Assembly (NCBI GenBank): GCA_024138025.1 | Contig: JAMXBD010002737.1 | Span: 103,269 to 167,268, forward strand | Direction of reading: 5' to 3' | Source: Combretum micranthum | Lineage: Eukaryota > Streptophyta > Magnoliopsida > Myrtales > Combretaceae | Length of the DNA stretch: 64,000 nt | Shown: in pieces, positions 45,196 through 57,394 of the stretch | How positions within the stretch are numbered: position 1 is the stretch's first letter | Layout: each line of letters opens with the position of its first letter | Notes under the pieces: generated by a model | What the model was told of the DNA's origin: nothing | Databases searched by the model: none | Seen by the model: the letters and a program-made list of their open reading frames with translations, nothing else | Program-made: the position numbers and the translations under genes

Positions 45196-45360
45196 AGACG
45201 TAGTGCACGGTATGAGAAATATCACAATTTCATTGATTTTACAAAATACATAAATAGCGATCTCCAATAGCTTATTAATTTTAGAAATACCTAGGCAAAT
45301 GGCATCAAAAGTCGAAATATGATAATTTCAAGATTTGGAAAAACAAGAGCAATGATGATC
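45196..45360 (-). repeat. Fragment related to the TRIM LTR
   Basis: Resembles 12900-13050 and 13520-13665: TTTCATTGATTTTAC, TTTAGAAATACCTAGGCAAA, GGCATCAAAA(G/T)TC and GATTTGGAAAAA. It is a partial LTR or a member of a related family. The 270 bases to its right show no recognised feature. Confidence 0.5.
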
Positions 45361-45635
45361 TAAAAAACTTTACTTAAAAATGATAACTGAAGTGTTCTAT
45401 GTTTATTACATATAATTATAGATTAGCTTGAAAGCTGCAAAAAAATATAATCGAAATTGCCAAAAATTAAAGAAAAAGTTCTTAAAACGAAGTGCACGCA
45501 AAGATAAATAAGATGTCATAAACAACATGCAAAATCAACGAGTCTATAAAGAGTTATAAATAAAACAAAACTTTCAAAAAATACTAAAAATGCTTGTTTA
45601 AGGTTATAAATAAAGGAATTTGCCTAAAAACTAGC

Positions 45636-46600
45636 CTAGCTCACTATTGAAGACGATTCATGATATTGTTTTCCCACATTTTTATTTTCTTTCCCTAATA
45701 CCAGAAATGTTATCTCATTAAAATGACAATCTACAATTCGTGCAGTACACATATCTCCCATTAAGGGCTTAAGATATTTAATTATTAAGGGAGATTCATA
45801 TCCAACATAAAATCCTAATTTTCTATTAAAGCTTATTTTAATACATTGTGGTGGAGCAATAGGAACATGTACTGCACATTCAAAAATCCCTATACGAGAA
45901 ATATTTGGCTCTTGACCAAATGCCAATTATAATGGAGAGCACTTATAGTAACTTATTGGTCTAATATATAGTACTATTGCATGTAGAATAACATATCCTC
46001 ATTTAAGGGAGTTTGATTCTCATAAATAATGGTCTAGCTTTTAATTGAAGATGCTTAATAAGTGATTCCACTAAATCATTTTGAGTATGAACATATGCTA
46101 CAGGATGTTTAACTTTTATCCCAAGTGACATACAATAATCATTAAAATTTTGGGATGTAAATCAATCAACATTATCACTACAGACTGGATGATTTGAAAA
46201 TTGTGCTCGTAATCGAATAATTTAAGTAGGTAATCCTGCAAAGGCAAGATTACATGATGATGATAAACACACATGTGACCATTTAGTAGAATCATATATT
46301 AAAATCATAAAATATCTAAATGATCCATATGATGGATGAATATGTCATCATATATCACCTTGAATACATTCTAAAAATGTACGTGATTCAATGCCAACTT
46401 TAGCTGGTGATGGCTTTATGATTAATTTTTCCTGAAAGCGTGCAACACAGAAAAAAATTCATTGTCTTGAAAAATTCTTCTAATTTTTCAATAGATGCCC
46501 ATATGAATTTTCAATAAATTTTCTTATAATTATAGAACCAGGATGACCCAATCAATCATGCCAAATTGTAAAATATTCAAATCTGTAAACTTCTAGTCTA
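45636..46600 (-). pseudogene. Ty1/copia integrase remains
   Basis: The C-terminal part (45926-45636) reads FGQEPNISRIGIFECAVHVP, then SFNRKLGFYVGYESPLIIKY and MCTARIVDCHFNEITFLVLG, typical of many plant copia polyproteins. Further 5' pieces up to 46600 are in several frames with stops. Confidence 0.8.
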
Positions 46601-46930
46601 CTGTAAGAATTCTTCAATCACATTAATTTTTGTATAGTATACACCAGAGGAGACATAGCTAAAATTTTCCATTATATACTTTTTCATTGAAATAATACTT
46701 GTAACATAGAGGTATTCCTGATTCTCCTCTTCACAAGTCTCAATATGATATCCATTATCAAGAATATCTTTAAAACTTAACAAATTTTTATGAGACTTTG
46801 GAGAAAATAATGCATTGCTAAGTTTTGCTTCTTTTGGTAATAATATATTGACTCTTCTGGAGCCTTCAATCAATGAATTATTTATGGAAAATTTCTAAGA
46901 ATATATTGGCTCTTCCACCCATTAGAGTAG
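46598..46930 (-). pseudogene. Ty1/copia protease/pre-integrase remains with local duplication
   Basis: An open stretch 46873-46598 contains MIEGSRRVNILLPKEAKLSN, then SHKNLLSFKDILDNGYHIET and SSGVYYTK, the region between protease and integrase. Immediately upstream the piece ATATTGGCTCTTC(T/C)...GCCTTCAAT occurs in tandem (46843-46870, 46900 region and 46930-46960). Confidence 0.75.
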
Positions 46931-46959
46931 TAGTATATTGGCTCTTCTAAAGCCTTCAA

Positions 46960-48072
46960 TTACTTTTGTGATATGGTGGTAATAATTTTTTTCATACATT
47001 TAGAAAAGAAAATCATTTTGCAATTTTGAGAATAACATAAATGGTTCAACAATCCACATCACATGCAATAATAATTCATTTGCCTCAGATTCAATCAAAA
47101 GCAGGGAAGTGTTCATAAATTTTCCTTTTATTCCAAGTTAGAAAATTCTATGCTATTAGAATAAGCAAGATTTGAGCTAGATTGTACAAAAAAATTCAAT
47201 TCAATGTAAAAAAATTCAATAAATCATTCAAATATTTAATATCACTTTTCCTTTCAATCTTCCATGTATGTAAGTAAAATTACAAGATCAAGCCTCTTAA
47301 TCATCATGCATATAATACATCATATGCAAATTGATCATATTCATTTATCGTTTCACAATTTGCTCAATTCATTTGATCAAAAAGCTATTATTTCTAACTA
47401 ATTGTTAAGATTAAAAGATGAATAATAATATTACAAGATATTTCACGAATCTAGATAATTCTAGCTATTGAAAGGGGGGTAATAATATATTAATTGCTAA
47501 TGGGATCAAAACCAAATAAGATAATGTATTAGCTAAAAGTGAATGAATTAAATTAACATAAAGAAAATTTGCTTTTGGCCCTATACATCATTAATTCTAT
47601 ATTGAAGATACGTGTTATCCATATTATTTTTCATTAAGATAAAATAAAACATATTATTAATCAATAAGATAAAAACATTATATTAAGATAAATAAATAAC
47701 TGACAAATAACAAAATTTTCACATTAAATATAATAAAACATGCACACTATATAAAGTAAAATTTTAAGACAAACTTTCATGATATGAAATATATATGGTG
47801 CAAATGTGTGAGATGGTTTCAATTCCTTATGTGTCATTCTAGCTATATTTCAATCTTATCTTTATATATATATATATTATATATATATATATATTTGAAC
47901 CAGTAACTCTTTTTGGATTGAACAATTGTTCATAGACAAAGTCAAACAAATTTGACAAACGGACAAATTTTTTTTTAATAGATAATATAATTAACATTTT
48001 TGTCAATTTGACATTACATAGAAAACCAAACTTACAAATACAATCCCCGCATTAAAAAAAAAAAAAAAAACA
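46960..48072. other. Degraded interior of the Ty1/copia relic
   Basis: Expected to hold protease and the gag end. Only AT-rich sequence with a (TA)n run (47860-47893) and no readable motif. Confidence 0.4.
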
Positions 48073-48453
48073 TTATGAAGTGTTGATGGTAAATTTTCTA
48101 TCTCTTATATTACTATACCTTAATACCGTAAAAATTTCAATTTCTTTAGAAATATGTCCACCATTTTCTTTATTTTGTTTTGTACTATTATTATCCCACT
48201 TTTGATGCCAATTTATATCTTTAGAATTACTATGGCCACTATGAACATAATTATTACCATGACTACATCCATGACTACGATTTTGACCGCAACCCTGAAT
48301 ACGACCACGTCTCCTTATATTTTCATTATTATATGCCACAACATGCACTTCAAGAAGTGTAGTAGTAAGATGTGCCTCATTATTTTTCATTAACGATTCA
48401 TTGTTTTGCTCTACTACAAGAAAGTATGAAATCAATTCATAATATTTCTTCAA
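48073..48453 (-). pseudogene. Ty1/copia gag remains
   Basis: Open stretch with SYFLVVEQNNESLMKNNEAH, an Arg/Gly-rich RRRGRIQGCGQNRSHGCSHG segment and INWHQKWDNN, the linker seen between gag core and zinc knuckle in many plant copia elements. The knuckle itself is lost. Confidence 0.65.
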
Positions 48454-48860
48454 ACCTGTCTCTCTATATTGCTATTGCAGGAGCACATTTGAAGCATGAA
48501 AGGTGGAGAAGGTTTTCTATAGCATTTCTTCATCGTAATATTTTCTCCATAGAGTTTCAATTGAGCTGATTATAAAAATTATAGAATTATATTTGCTCAT
48601 AATTTTGAAATTATAATTGTAAATGCATCCAATCATAGAGCTTTAGGGAGAATTACCGCTTTTTTTGTGGTCATACATTTCCTTTAAATTTTTTCAAAGA
48701 ACAAGTGGATCTTTTATAGTAATATATTATGCTTTTAAGCCATAATATCAAGTGCTACAAATTCAAGCTTTGTGAGATTTGACATAATGAAATTTATAAG
48801 ATAAAAATTTCATTACTTTCCTAAAATCAATTGCCTGATTAGAGTCTCATACTGATAACG

Positions 48861-49125
48861 TGTTATAAACTATGAAGAAAATATATAGCATAAGAATTGT
48901 AAAAGAAAACAGGAAGATATTTGGAGAGCTTTTAGAAGATTCGAGACAAGGATATATTATTATCATCTCATTTTATGCAATATACAAAAGGATAAGCCTT
49001 ACTTAGAGGGCGAATTACATCATAACTTACAAGAATATTATATATTTATTGTAATCGAATATTGAATTGATATTCATATTAAATAACAATTAATGGACAT
49101 TCATATCAAATATATATTTGTGACA
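48861..49125 (-). repeat. 5' LTR of the Ty1/copia relic
   Basis: 265 bp, TGTTATAAAC...TTTGTGACA in plus orientation. On the minus strand it is followed by CGTTATCAGTATGAGACTCT, the TATCAG-type primer region common in plant copia elements. No partner LTR is present. Confidence 0.75.
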
Positions 49126-49694
49126 TTTTTAACTTATGTTCCTTTTGACAAAATTGTGGTTATGCTAGTAGTCAATCGATGATGGTGGTGGTTTAGCTAT
49201 AAAATGTGTAAAAGTAATAGTAGGGCTATGGATGCTTCGTGGTGATGGGGCACTTAATATTGTTAAATTTTATTCAATTGATTTTTTTTTTCCCCTTTTG
49301 AGAGAACAACCGATGTACCGGTAGTTTATTGGTGAAGGTAGTGGTAATTGTAGAGTGAAATGTTATATGACAATAGAGGTAGGTGCAGGCCTAGGCCTAC
49401 TAGTGGTGTTTATGTAATATTCAAAAGCTTTCATCAATAATAACCGAAAATTTCTCAAGATATAAAGATCATTTCTTAACTTTATCAGACTATATATATA
49501 TATATTTTTTGCCATCTAAATTATTCATATAGTTTCTTAATATTAGGTGCAAATTGGCCTCAATAATTGAATCCATGTGACACAAAAAGACAACTAGAAA
49601 GAAACCAAAAGATCATCATAGCCAAGCCAACTAAAAACATCATAAAGCAATGGTTCTTGTTGAAAGGATAGCTAGAAACACCAGCACTACACAA
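49126..49694. other. Upstream region of the RALF-like gene
   Basis: No coding signal. A TATA-rich run at about 49491-49506 lies about 190 bases before the candidate ATG and could serve as the promoter core. Confidence 0.4.
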
Positions 49695-50029
49695 ATGGAG
49701 AGCAAATTTGAGCTAAAACTAAATGCAGTTTCTCTACTTCTCTTTTGCTTGTGCTCTTCCTCCACAGCCACGCACCACTAGCTGAGTCCTCCACCGAATG
49801 CAACGGCACTATCGCCGAATGTTCCGATCCAGAGACGGAGTTCCTCATGGATTCAGAATCGCATAGGAGAATTCTACAACAAAAAATTGACGTTGGAAAG
49901 CAGATTTCGGGAAATAAGGGTGGTACAGCTTGTAATAGACCAATTAAGTATTCGCCGAACTGTATCCCAGATGTGAATAACAAGCGTCGTGGATGTAGCA
50001 CCTTTAATCGATGCCGGATAAATGTTTGA
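49695..50029 (+). pseudogene. RALF-like secreted peptide gene with apparent frameshift in the signal peptide
   Basis: RALF peptides are secreted cysteine-rich ligands of cell-surface receptor kinases controlling growth and pH. The long frame (about 49745-50029) shows ECNGTIAEC, the propeptide motif typical of RALF precursors, FLMDSESHRRIL with the RRIL subtilase cleavage site, and a C-terminal part with four Cys (ACNR, PNC, RGCSTFNRCR), the RALF cysteine pattern and end. The usual YISY-type motif after the cleavage site is absent, so it belongs to a divergent subgroup. This frame has no ATG. The only suitable start, 49695, opens a good signal peptide (MESKFELKLNAVSLLLF) in another frame that ends at a TAG near 49780. 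A single small indel between about 49740 and 49780 would explain this. It is a recent pseudogene, a natural loss allele, or a sequence error. RALF genes are normally intronless, so splicing is less likely. Confidence 0.8.
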
Positions 50030-50184
50030 CATCATCGTCTTGTGTGGTGTCAGGATCTGGGACTCCACAAGTACTTCGAACTCAAAAGTGTTATAATTAG
50101 GTTGCATTGTACCTAGTTATTTCGAATTCCTATGTTGTAGTTTGCTTTGTTATCGTAAAATACTAGATATATTTCTGGATTAAT

Positions 50185-50195
50185 CGTGAAATAAA
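50185..50195 (+). terminator. Candidate polyadenylation signal of the RALF-like gene
   Basis: AATAAA within GTGAAATAAAGTTTT, about 160 bases past the stop. Confidence 0.4.
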
Positions 50196-50199
50196 GTTT

Positions 50200-51699
50200 T
50201 CTCTGGTATAAATAACTGTTCTATTATGTATCATTTTCTTCTTCTTTTTTTTTTTTGTTTAACCTAAACATCAAAGTACAAGATCGGAAGGGAGAAGAAA
50301 GAAATTAGAAATTGTGGAAGTGTGCTTTTATCCATAAATTTTCATACGTTGGTTATGGTTATAAGAGTTACCGCAATAAAATTTACTAAATGCTAAGGTG
50401 TGAGTTATTTAATTTTTACAATTTCCATATAATTCGGCCAACTTTTTTGGCGGTACCGCTAATTCAAGAAACCTGACCACGATGAGTTCAACTAGCAATT
50501 CTTCCTTTTTATTGGCCAAACATTGTCTACCAGTTGAGTGTACATTTCTGGGGAAAAAAAAAAAAAAAAACAAAAAAAAACTTGCTGGAATGTTGAACTA
50601 ATTTTTGAATTTGATTAATTTTTTAAATATATAATTTCCAAATACGTATTTGTTTTCCTATTAAAAGCATAGATCTATAAGTTTAGCATAAAGTGGGGGA
50701 TAAAAACATGTAATGCCTACAACTGTTGCATCACCATTGTGACATTAATCTACCACAACATTATTATAAGGTCTATTTAGATTGTCTTTTCTCTTTGTAT
50801 CTTATCTAATTTGATCATTATCAAGTTGGAGGTGAAAAATTATCACATCTGTTTTTATTTTATAATTATGACAAAGGCAATGACTGGGGTATAAGAATTA
50901 AAATATGTAAAATTCGCATACTTTTAGGGGAAAAGTTTTAAACATTATATTTATTTTTCATTAGTATTTTTGTAAAAATGAATAACATAAAAGATAAATA
51001 AATTTAATTTTATAGGGATTTATTATTGGATATTTAAAATCAGGGGTATATACATTTTCTGTTTTCATGCATATATATACTTTTATCTTCTTAATTTCTT
51101 TTTCATTTATTTCTAGACAAATACTTTCATTTGAAGTGACTACCAAAATGATATCAAACTAACGAAAATAAGATAAACCAATAAAACCAATCATCTAAAT
51201 AACTTACTAATATCATAATCATAATACCGGTATCATAATCGCCATCATGTCACTATTATCAACTGCATCATTCCAATCTCATAGCCTCAATATCTGCAGT
51301 TATCACTATCTTTAGGAATGATATACCACTGGATGAGTGGTGAATATGTACAGATATATTTTAAATGAGTGGTGGAATCGATGCGTACCCATTAGCGACT
51401 AACTTGCAACAAAGAGTCTTTTCTCCTATCTTTGCACTAAACTTATCCACCAACTCGTCTCAACGGGCATCATGTCATAGACATTATGCTAAGCTTGCTA
51501 TTATGCTACCAGCCTGCAATGGTTTTTTATAAATGAAAGCAAGATTTAGGTAATGAAAACCATCAAAACCATCTTCCAATCCACCAAGTATAATATAGTA
51601 TAAAGTATAAAATGGTTCATAAGAGATAATAGAATGAAATCAATAAACATTTTAAAAATTCATTTTTTTTTTTGCCATAAATGCATTCATTGAAAGGGT
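50200..51699. other. AT-rich spacer with homopolymer runs
   Basis: No gene recognised. Contains an A-rich tract (50554-50580) and, at 51190-51320, an ATC/ATA-rich degenerate microsatellite like those at 19940-20070 and 62680-62870. Confidence 0.4.
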
Positions 51700-51935
51700 T
51701 TAAAAATCAATTAATATAATCTATAAATACTTAAGCATATCCTCGATCAATAAATATTGAAAAAAAATTGATCATTTCTACAGATTTTTTCCCAAAATTT
51801 TATAATGATATCCTAATAGGTAATTAAAAAAAAACAAGGTCATTCTCGATGAAGACAACGACCGCGCGCGACGTGCAAAGTCTACGAATCATATATTAAA
51901 TGAATTGGGACATCAAGACGGATGTGAAAGAACTT
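51700..51935 (+). repeat. Partial third copy of the duplicated unit seen at 23.6 and 25.1 kb
   Basis: TCAATTAATATAATCTA, CGATGAAGACAACGACCGCG and GGGACATCAAGACGGATG follow the order of the corresponding words at 24215-24420. It is cut off to the right near LTR E4. Confidence 0.55.
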
Positions 51936-52007
51936 TATACTTTGTCAATAAAGATATCGTTATGTGAGAGTTTAACTACCACCCAAAATGCTTTTTCCAT
52001 TTTTATT

Positions 52008-55000
52008 TGTTACGTCCTGGATAGGATCAAGAAGTGTTTAGTTCTATCATGTATAACAGTTAGACGTTATATACTAAGGCTATCTTAAACTATATGTTTA
52101 TCATGATCATTTGCTATCTAATTTTAGATTCAAAAATCGTTTAATTATGTTTTGAAAATATTTAATTAATCAGTAGAAAAAATATATGTATATATATATG
52201 AAGGTATATTGATATCAATACAAGGTATCTGATAAATGATTTTATAACCATGGGCACAAATCAGACCCTTAAAATAATATACAAGTTTGAAAAGACATAA
52301 TCCAGCATCCCTAGTCACTCTACTCGTCAATAAGCTCATATCAATCAATTCCATATCCTAGATATGCATAGGCATCAAAGTTGAAATCACCAACACTTGA
52401 AAAATAAAAGAATACGCTGAAGCACAGTATACAACAACAGAATTACACACAATATGGCATGCGCACCTAGACCACATGTAATACAATAACCAACAGTTTA
52501 AGGTTATTAATTAAGATGATTCAAATAATACGAGAATACTCACAATCTAGACAACAAGCTATCAATTTGGGGATCCTAAGTAGTAGAAATCACTCAAGAG
52601 GTTGATATTAGCAGCCTAAATATTTTATCTTCTATAGAAACATCTAGTAATAGCTCTATCTAGGGTTCACAATCATTATACATCTCTACTTATCTCAATC
52701 CATACTACGATCTAGCTCAATTAGTCCCATAAACATGAACCAGGTTATATTACTTCTCTTCGAGTCTAAGTAAATGTTATCTAGATACCGTTTGCCCTAT
52801 CAACTACTCGATGAGCCAGCAACAATGGCCTAAGCACCAACTATTATCCTGGCATCACCTAACAAGGTTGTCAATCCTAGAACCGAACTAAGTATACTCT
52901 AGCAAACAACACGCTTGTCACTATGTACATGATAATGAATTGGTAGATGGCACATAAAACAATAGGTCGATGATATATCTATCCAAGGAAGATTAATTGT
53001 ATAAGAACTAAGTATACAAACTAATGATTCAAGTCTTATTAATTAATCAATTAATGTAAGAACTTTTATGATATAAAGCCTTAGGCTACAATTGAGTTAA
53101 GCCTATTTAAGGTAGTTAGACTTAGATGATTTGGACTAAGGCCATCGAATTTAGAAATTAAATTTATTATTTAAATGTATTGCATCTTTAGTGATTCAAT
53201 GTTAAATCCAATAAGAAATTATCTAAATGTTTCATTTTTTAAGTTTATAAGCTTTAAGGTTTAATAATTGAGCCTATTAAGAAGTGCGGTTGTGAAGTAA
53301 GGTGGAATTGAACTTTATTTCGAAATTAGGTCCAATTAGAATAATTTGGTTGTTGAACCTATAGATTAAGTTAAAGCCCAATGAAATTGAATAACCCTAA
53401 TTAAGCTATTGGGCCTTTTAATTTCCTATTTAGGCTTATTAAGGATATTTTAGGGTTTTTGGGCCCATGGACAAATTTGAGCCTAATTAAATATTTCAAT
53501 ACCTAGAATAGATAATGGACTTAAATATTTTAGAATCGGCCCAGTTAGAATAAGTAAAAGATATTGGGCCCGCATTTTGGAATTTAAGCCAATAAAGCAT
53601 TAAAATTAGATATAGACTATATTTTGAGGGTTTATGCCCTAATTAACTGGAAAAAGTCGGTAAGATTTACATTGGGTCCATTTGATGTAAATAATTAGTT
53701 GGCTAGAAATCATGTTATCAGATCTAAGGTTGTGTTTCTAAGCCAATTTTATCTCATTAATTATTTAGTCAATTTAGATCCAATTTTAGTACCTAAACCC
53801 AACTCGAATCTTAAAGCCCAAAATCACATTAATGAGGCCTATTTTAATAACATCAGTCTAGTTGGTCCTCAAATTAATTTCTAAATTCATTTTAGGTCAT
53901 CTAGATCAAATTGATCCTATTTTTACTAGTTTGGCCCATTTAATGTCTGTCATTTCGTTTAAGCTCAATTGAGCTATTAGAGCTCTTTATTAAAGTTACA
54001 GCCCATTTCATAACTTTAGCCCATGAGAATATATTTAGCTTTTATTTATGCGGTTAGTTGTCTAACTAGCTAGCTTAAAAGATTATTGGTCCAGGTTTGC
54101 AATGTCATGTACCTATTTCTGTAATTATGAAATCTAAATAACTACAATTTAGCATGTAAGGTATTGACACATAATTTCATCATTTAGTTGCGAAATTCCA
54201 TTTTATTAATTAGACAAAATATCATACATAAATATATGTGTGCGTGTGTGTGTGTGTCAGATCAGCACTCCATATGTGCATAAACATCCGATAAAACACA
54301 CTTATAGTTTTTAATCAAATTCCAACGCGACCACACGTCTATACCCGCATCCGTATTCGACTTATTACATATATTATATTTATTTCTCTCATGTTTGTTT
54401 AAATGAATAGTTTAAAAATTACAAACACACATCAACAAGCATGTTCAACTTGAATTAAATACATTTGGACGTATTCTATTAAATCAATAAAATATTGCTA
54501 AGTACGTATATTTTATGTGTCCAATTTAGTCTTATACTAAAATGTTCCATATATATGTTTTTTTTTTTTTAAATTAATCCCCATTAATTTTTGTAACTCC
54601 GGCATAAACTAATATCATTTCCGTCACGATTTTAGTTTTTTTTTTTTATTAATCTATCAAGATTATCATATTTACATATTAACCAATAGATCGTCAAGTG
54701 AATATATCCAGTTAATTTGCATGCTTTCGGCATTTGGCATTCATATGTGCGCACATACACTTATTGAGTAACTAAATTTATTTAGTCAAAAAATACATGG
54801 ACCCCTTTTAATGCATGTCTACTCTATGTATGTTATATTCTTTAAAATCGAAGAAATAATCCAAATTTGATTCATTTCCGTTTACTCGCGAAATCATCAT
54901 GCAGTATCATGGTTTATTTCTCGACATCGTTAAATTTCATTGCATACATTATATGATTTTTCCTTGATTCGCAATTGTAATTTAACCCATACCCATTTAC

Positions 55001-55822
55001 ACACATGTACCAGTTCCATATACATTAATATTCGGCCACATTTATACTTATGTTCATTTTCATCTAGCAAAATTTCCGGTATTTAAAATATAAATAAACA
55101 ACTATTAAAAGATTTGAGTAACGTACTTGTATTTAGAATTAGTTAAATAGTCATTCACTATCGTATAGGGACAAATAGGTATTACATAGCGGAGCTTTCT
55201 CTAACTCTCGGTGGCGACATAATGAATAATTTAAAAAAAAATTCTGTTGAAAATAAATTAAGATAAGGATGATGATGTGTAGATATCTAGGAGAATATTA
55301 GGTGGGCTATAGGCTAGATTAAACGGTGGGTTAGGTCGTCAAAATTTAGGGGCCATGAATCTAATTAAATGTTAGAATTATCTTACGAAATACCTACATT
55401 GAACTCGGAAATTAATTTGGCTAGTTAGGTGTTTAAATTAGGTATTTGGTCAAAAATTGAGGAATTGAAAAATTAGATATTGAATTTAAAGGAAATTGAT
55501 GATTTTGAGAAAATTGAAAAGGTTGCGTATTTAAAATTAAGGCAAGTGGCTAAGTAAATTGATTTGAGTCACTTGGTATTTTGGATATCATATTTAGTCT
55601 TTAATTTTCATTTGAAATTAATTACTAATTCAAATATCTAATTCACTTAAGTATACTATATAATTCACCTAAGCTATTTAGTCAAATTACATAGCTTTTT
55701 TTTTTTAACATAGTCAAATTATATAGCTTAAATATTCTAATTTAGGTTTAAAGGTACTCTTATTTTACACTAATTAACTTACACATTATTACTTAAGCTA
55801 CATTTTCATTAGGGATATTTCA
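52008..55822 (-). mobile_element. Solo LTR E4 (3.8 kb), minus orientation
   Basis: In plus orientation it starts TGTTACGTCC and ends GGATATTTCA, with a perfect 5-bp target duplication TTATT at 52003-52007 and 55823-55827. Read on the minus strand it starts TGAAATATCCC like E3 and shares with E3 the segment around 52640-52860 (counterpart of 31240-31470) and a stretch rich in GGGCCT/TTGGGC words (53100-54010). No coding domain. A (GT)n run lies at 54238-54258. Confidence 0.88.
52050..52073 (-). repeat. 3'-proximal hairpin of LTR E4
   Basis: TGTATAAC (52050-52057) pairs with GTTATATA (52066-52073), one G-T pair, 42 bases before the LTR end on the minus strand. It matches the placement of the stems in E1-E3. 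Confidence 0.55.
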
Positions 55823-55827
55823 TTATT

Positions 55828-57389
55828 GGTTGGCATTTCGGCCTTTTTCTTAAGGTAATTTAGGACTTCATATTTATGAAGAGAGGGGGATTTTAGTTTT
55901 GACCCGGCCTCTAAATTTTAGATATGAACCTTATACATACTTTTTTTTTTTAATCATAATAAAGAGTAATAAGCTAGCCACACCACCTAGTCCCTTATCT
56001 TTAAAATGGAGTATCTAGACCTAAACAGTTACAAAGTCGCTTTTGGATCATATAATGCAATTGTTGACAACGGACAGAATAGGAAAAAAAATACTTAAAA
56101 TTAATAAAAAAATACATAATAATTTCTAAAAATATGTATTTCTCTTTTACAAGACATTTAGGTATACTTTTATTTCATTTTCCTAGAAAACATGGAAAGG
56201 TTTTTCTCCCAGAACTTTAAGGCACTCTTGTTGTTTTCTGTATCGTTTTCATTATTTCTAGTTAGCCAATCAAACTAAGCATTCTTTTCACACACCTTTC
56301 TTTCACAAATTTGATTAGAAAAGCTAGTAGGCCAATATTTAGATTTGTCTTCATATAAATTTTCTTATTATATTTTCAAATGACTTTGACAATTACTTGG
56401 AATAGAAAATAAGTAGTCATTCATGCTCTATCCATCTATAAGATATATCTTAATTTCAAAATCATGTTGGATTTGAAAAATTCTCTATCAAGAAAAAAGT
56501 TATGAGAAATTTAAATCCTTTTGGTATTAGTGTTGAGTCCTATTACATCAAGATAGATTAGACAAAGACAACAACCTCAAAGATTTGAAGATTATGTTAC
56601 ATATTAGTATAATTAAAAATAGAAATAGATATTAAAACTTTAAATAATTCAATTAGTTGTAGTTACAACTAATTGTAACAAGAATTACAACAGTAAGAGA
56701 TGAATATAAAAAGAGAAGAAAGGAAGGGAAAACCATCATTTGGTCTTCAACAACGTGTCTTTTGAGACTTAGGAGTCTGGCATGACTCAAAGATTGCATT
56801 CAAAAAACACATCTCAATGTCATTAGTAGCAATAGTAGCAAAAGTGAATAGAGGAAGTTAAGGTTTACGACATAACCTGAAGTGAAAGAGAGGCACAATA
56901 GGAAGAAGTGTCGATGAGTTAGAGTCATTGTAGTGTGCGTAGAATGGCCTATATCAATAAAAATGGGCAGTAAATGGCCTTATAGCTTGGTGACATCAAT
57001 ATAATCTCTTAAGTATGAGATATTAGGTTCAAATCTCTCTTCATTGTAATGATTAAAAAATAATAAAATAAAAGTGGACCAAGGTATCAAACCTTTTTAA
57101 AAATACAGTTAATTCCTAAACATCATTAAATATATATATTAAATGATTAATTATAAAACACGATTTGGTTTTGCCAATTTACAAATACATAACTTATGTT
57201 TTTTTTTAACAAATAGGTGACATAAGTTTCATACAAAAATATCAATATTATTTAATAATTTTAGAATGACACATGTTAAAACATTATTACTCATAAAAAT
57301 TAATTTGACATCTTTTTCAATTTTCTCATTTTTTAAAAAATAATTTTTAATATTTTATTTATTTAATAATATTTTTCATTAAATTAATT
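55828..57389 (+). repeat. Duplicated flanks Q and R, copy 3, with AT-rich spacer
   Basis: 56285-56420 matches flank Q (CACACCTTTCTTTCACAAAT, AGTAGGCCAA) and 56427-56530 matches 14060-14170 (CATGCTCTATCCATCTATAA). The rest is AT-rich without a gene. Confidence 0.55.
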
Positions 57390-57394
57390 TTTTA

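Larger units (their letters stand above)
45630..49125 (-). mobile_element. Ty1/copia relic, 5' half only
   Basis: Minus-strand element retaining a 5' LTR (48861-49125), primer-site region, gag remains, pre-integrase region and integrase. Reverse transcriptase, RNase H and 3' LTR are missing beyond about 45630, so the element was truncated or deleted from that side. It is distinct from the Sirevirus: the LTR is only 265 bp and the protein words differ. Confidence 0.8.

Noticed and set aside
49687..50107. Minus-strand frames across the RALF-like gene
   Set aside because: They are shadows of the plus-strand frame with its conserved RALF marks.
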